64,000 nucleotides of DNA from Russula earlei (Eukaryota; Basidiomycota; Agaricomycetes; Russulales; Russulaceae). Within the stretch, counting starts at the first letter, position 1. Each line of letters begins with the position of its first letter. The notes under the pieces are model-generated. The model was not told the DNA's origin. It saw only the letters and a program-made list of their open reading frames with translations, and searched no databases. The stretch spans positions 83,513-147,512 of the forward strand of contig JAGFNK010000083.1 of the NCBI GenBank assembly GCA_025769875.1, in the 5' to 3' direction. This document shows, one piece after another, positions 62,235 through 64,000 of the stretch. A program made the position numbers and the translations under genes.

Positions 62235-63495
62235 ATGTCCTCCAACGTCAACTCACCCACTACCTCTTCCGCTACTCTTGTCCCTACTCCCCCACACTCT
62301 CCAACTCTTATCCCTCTACCAATCTCTAGAGAACCATCCCCGTCTACAGCCGCGACTATCAATGCTCGACTCCTGATACGACGTGCAGCACGACATGCAG
62401 CTATGATAGCACAAGCCCAAGAACTTTGGCACGAAGAGACTTTACCCACCATACTGCGAGCCTTCGGCAATCGCTCCCCCACTAGAGGAACTGACTCCCC
62501 AGTTGCCCGTAGCCTATCCTATCACGTTCGTTCCCCCTCTCCTGACCCTATCCCCATCCCTCCTCGACTCGACACACCCATCCCTCAACAACCAATTAAC
62601 TTGGTACTCCTCAACGAAAACTTTGTTCCCATACCCCCACGAAACAACGACACCCCCCCGCCAGCCTATACAGTACCCGTGGCTCCAGGAACAGATACTG
62701 CGGCTGAACTACGCGAACTAGGTGACAACTGGATGGAAGGAACCCTAGGACTTGACATACTGATCCCCGACCCTGGCAATGAGGATGACACGATTCCCCC
62801 ACGATTCGTTCTACCAGATCTGACCAATGGTTTCCCATCCGTCACTGCCACATATGGACCCGGATGTCCCACTCATCGAATCTCGATCCGAGCTCATGCC
62901 AACCCCTACCCTCGTCCCCTCCTCACCACAAAAGACGCCTTCCTATTCCAAGAAGGGCTTAGACATACTAAGGCCGTCAATGAAGCCCTCACTTTCGAAC
63001 AAGATCTATCCCTCGAAGCCGAAGTCCTTCGATATCGATTCGCCATCAAAAAGGCACGACAAATGGCTAATCAACTCGTAACGGCCAGAGGACGCTACCA
63101 CGACATGCTGTGGGAAATCCGAGACAGTGAGGTCAAATTGGCTAAGAGCCAACGCCAAGACCCGACTCGAACCTAGAATCCTGTTCCAATCCATGCCACA
63201 ACTAACCGAACAGGAACATAAGGATGCCAAAGAGGCGATCACTGGACCCCTGGTACTCAATTTTCCCCCCGTACTTCCGACAAATGCTCTTGGTGCCTCG
63301 ATGGGGGACATGACACCGTCGACTTGCCCCTAAAATCACCACCTGCGTTCTCTGCAACCGTCATGGACACAAAGCAGAACTCTGCAGGACTCCACACGAC
63401 GCTGCAAAGTACACAAAATATGTCGAGTTCCGAAGAGACCAACTCCACTATCACACCCACCGCTGCGTCTCTAACGTTCACCCCTATACAGGATA
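62235..63495 (+). pseudogene. Element F tail ORF with two CCHC knuckles
   Basis: ATG at 62235 (MSSNVNSPTTSSATLVPTP) opens a frame to TAG 63176 (314 codons): Ser/Pro-rich start, helical segment RRAARHAAMIAQAQELWHE, Pro-rich middle, a globular part (LRELGDNWMEGTLGLDILI, RFVLPDLTNGFPSVTATYG), and a coiled coil (LEAEVLRYRFAIKKARQMA). An extra T near 63173 ends the frame. In adjoining frames the protein goes on (MPQLTEQEHKDAKEAITGP) to two tandem knuckles: CSWCLDGGHDTVDC (with one extra T near 63325) and CVLCNRHGHKAELC, then HTHRCVSNVHPYTG and a stop at 63493-63495. So a ~420-residue protein, separate from pol, with three single-base breaks near its end. Family unknown; nucleic acid binding is likely from the knuckles. 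Confidence 0.65.
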
Positions 63496-63502
63496 GACCT
63501 TA

Positions 63503-63514
63503 ACAAGGGGGTAA
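63503..63514 (+). promoter_or_regulatory. Polypurine tract of element F
   Basis: Purine-rich AACAAGGGGGTAA immediately before the 3' LTR; the plus-strand primer in Ty3/Gypsy replication. Confidence 0.8.
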
Positions 63515-64000
63515 TGTCACAAGAACCGGTATATCGGACCGGACCGGCAACCGGATAAGCCTACCCGGACGCGCCTCAGTTTCTCTCGTGTTTCATGACT
63601 CTTTCATAGCCTCGCACATACCAGACGTTTCTCGCATGTTCCAGATTCGATCGCCTCGCTTCCACCATCGTGAATACTATTTGATATAGTATCTGACATG
63701 TATATAAGACTGTCGATTGATGAGAACAAGCCTTAAGCTTGTTCTCCTGTGAAATCTCACTGGTTTTCCTTGCTTCGGAACTTGTAGGCTTGCAAGACCT
63801 CAAGCAAAACTATCTGGGAATTCTTCTGTTCATAAGTCTTCCCACGCGAAGACTTATTCACAGTTTCCCATCTCCGCGGAACATATTTGCCTTGGCAATA
63901 CTGTCTCCGAGATCCCTGAACTTCGCGAAGACTTGGTGTCTCGCTCAACTCGCTGCGCTCGTCTCGCGCGTGAACTGATTTGTCAGCGACACCGCCCCCA
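63515..64000 (+). mobile_element. LTR-F, 3' LTR, cut by window edge
   Basis: 486 bp visible, same start as the 5' LTR; only the last dozen bases are missing. Differences from the 5' copy are mostly one-base indels in short runs. Confidence 0.95.

Larger units (their letters stand above)
56582..64000 (+). mobile_element. Element F, nearly complete Ty3/Gypsy chromovirus
   Basis: 5' LTR 56582-57079 and 3' LTR from 63515, running off the window about 12 bases before its end. Order: PBS, gag, pol, chromodomain, separate tail ORF with two knuckles, polypurine tract. The LTRs differ mainly by a few indels, so it is young. Confidence 0.93.

Overview
This window is one large pile of nested transposable elements. 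I see no ordinary host gene. The material is eukaryotic and most likely from a basidiomycete fungus (Agaricomycete-like). The evidence is chromodomain-bearing Ty3/Gypsy polyproteins (chromoviruses of the Tf1/sushi kind), TATA-box LTRs, five-base target duplications and moderate GC content with CpG loss. I cannot name a species from the sequence.

I recognise eight LTR families, given private letters A to I (F and I are well preserved, and A, G and H occur only as LTRs). Layout from left to right: (1) 1-1469, the 3' end of a Gypsy element B, inserted into an A-type LTR whose right part follows (1470-1901). (2) 1902-4864, older DNA holding a 0.95 kb inverted-repeat element with an 85 bp MITE inside one arm, and LTR-A2. 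(3) 4865-48919, a single Gypsy element C, blown up from a few kb to 44 kb by insertions. Its LTR contains solo LTR-G and its leader contains a solo E LTR. Its protease is split by a 19 kb E element (9249-28264), which itself carries a complete I element (15967-26116), which in turn carries solo LTRs A3 and H2. Its 3' tail is split by LTR-A4 (with a tRNA-type SINE), by a second full-length E element on the minus strand (32544-45655, carrying a 3.8 kb inverted-repeat DNA transposon with a solo E LTR), and by LTRs A5 and A6. (4) 48920-50281, a hAT-like fragment. (5) 50282-56581, a second C element on the minus strand, interrupted by LTR-A7 and by a D element that carries a solo C LTR. (6) 56582-64000, an almost complete F element inserted in LTR-A8. 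Most junctions are confirmed by perfect 5 bp target duplications and by reading frames that resume across the insertion.

The elements encode Gag (N-terminal domain, capsid, CCHC knuckle), protease (DSGA), reverse transcriptase, RNase H, integrase (HHCC, DDE, GPY/F) and a chromodomain. Behind this lies an extra 'tail' region that in several families ends in one or two CCHC zinc knuckles. E instead carries unrecognised ORFs between its 5' LTR and gag.

The most notable signals are shared across families. A 10-12 nt stretch lying 32-34 nt downstream of the TATA box is perfectly complementary to the primer-binding site just behind the 5' LTR in C, E, I and F (Tf1-like self-priming). That stretch also forms one arm of a short dyad in the LTR. 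Each of these elements also has a -1 frameshift heptamer (GGATTTT or GGGTTTT) at the end of gag. Most copies are damaged, mainly by CGA-to-TGA stops in C and E and by scattered single-base insertions in F.
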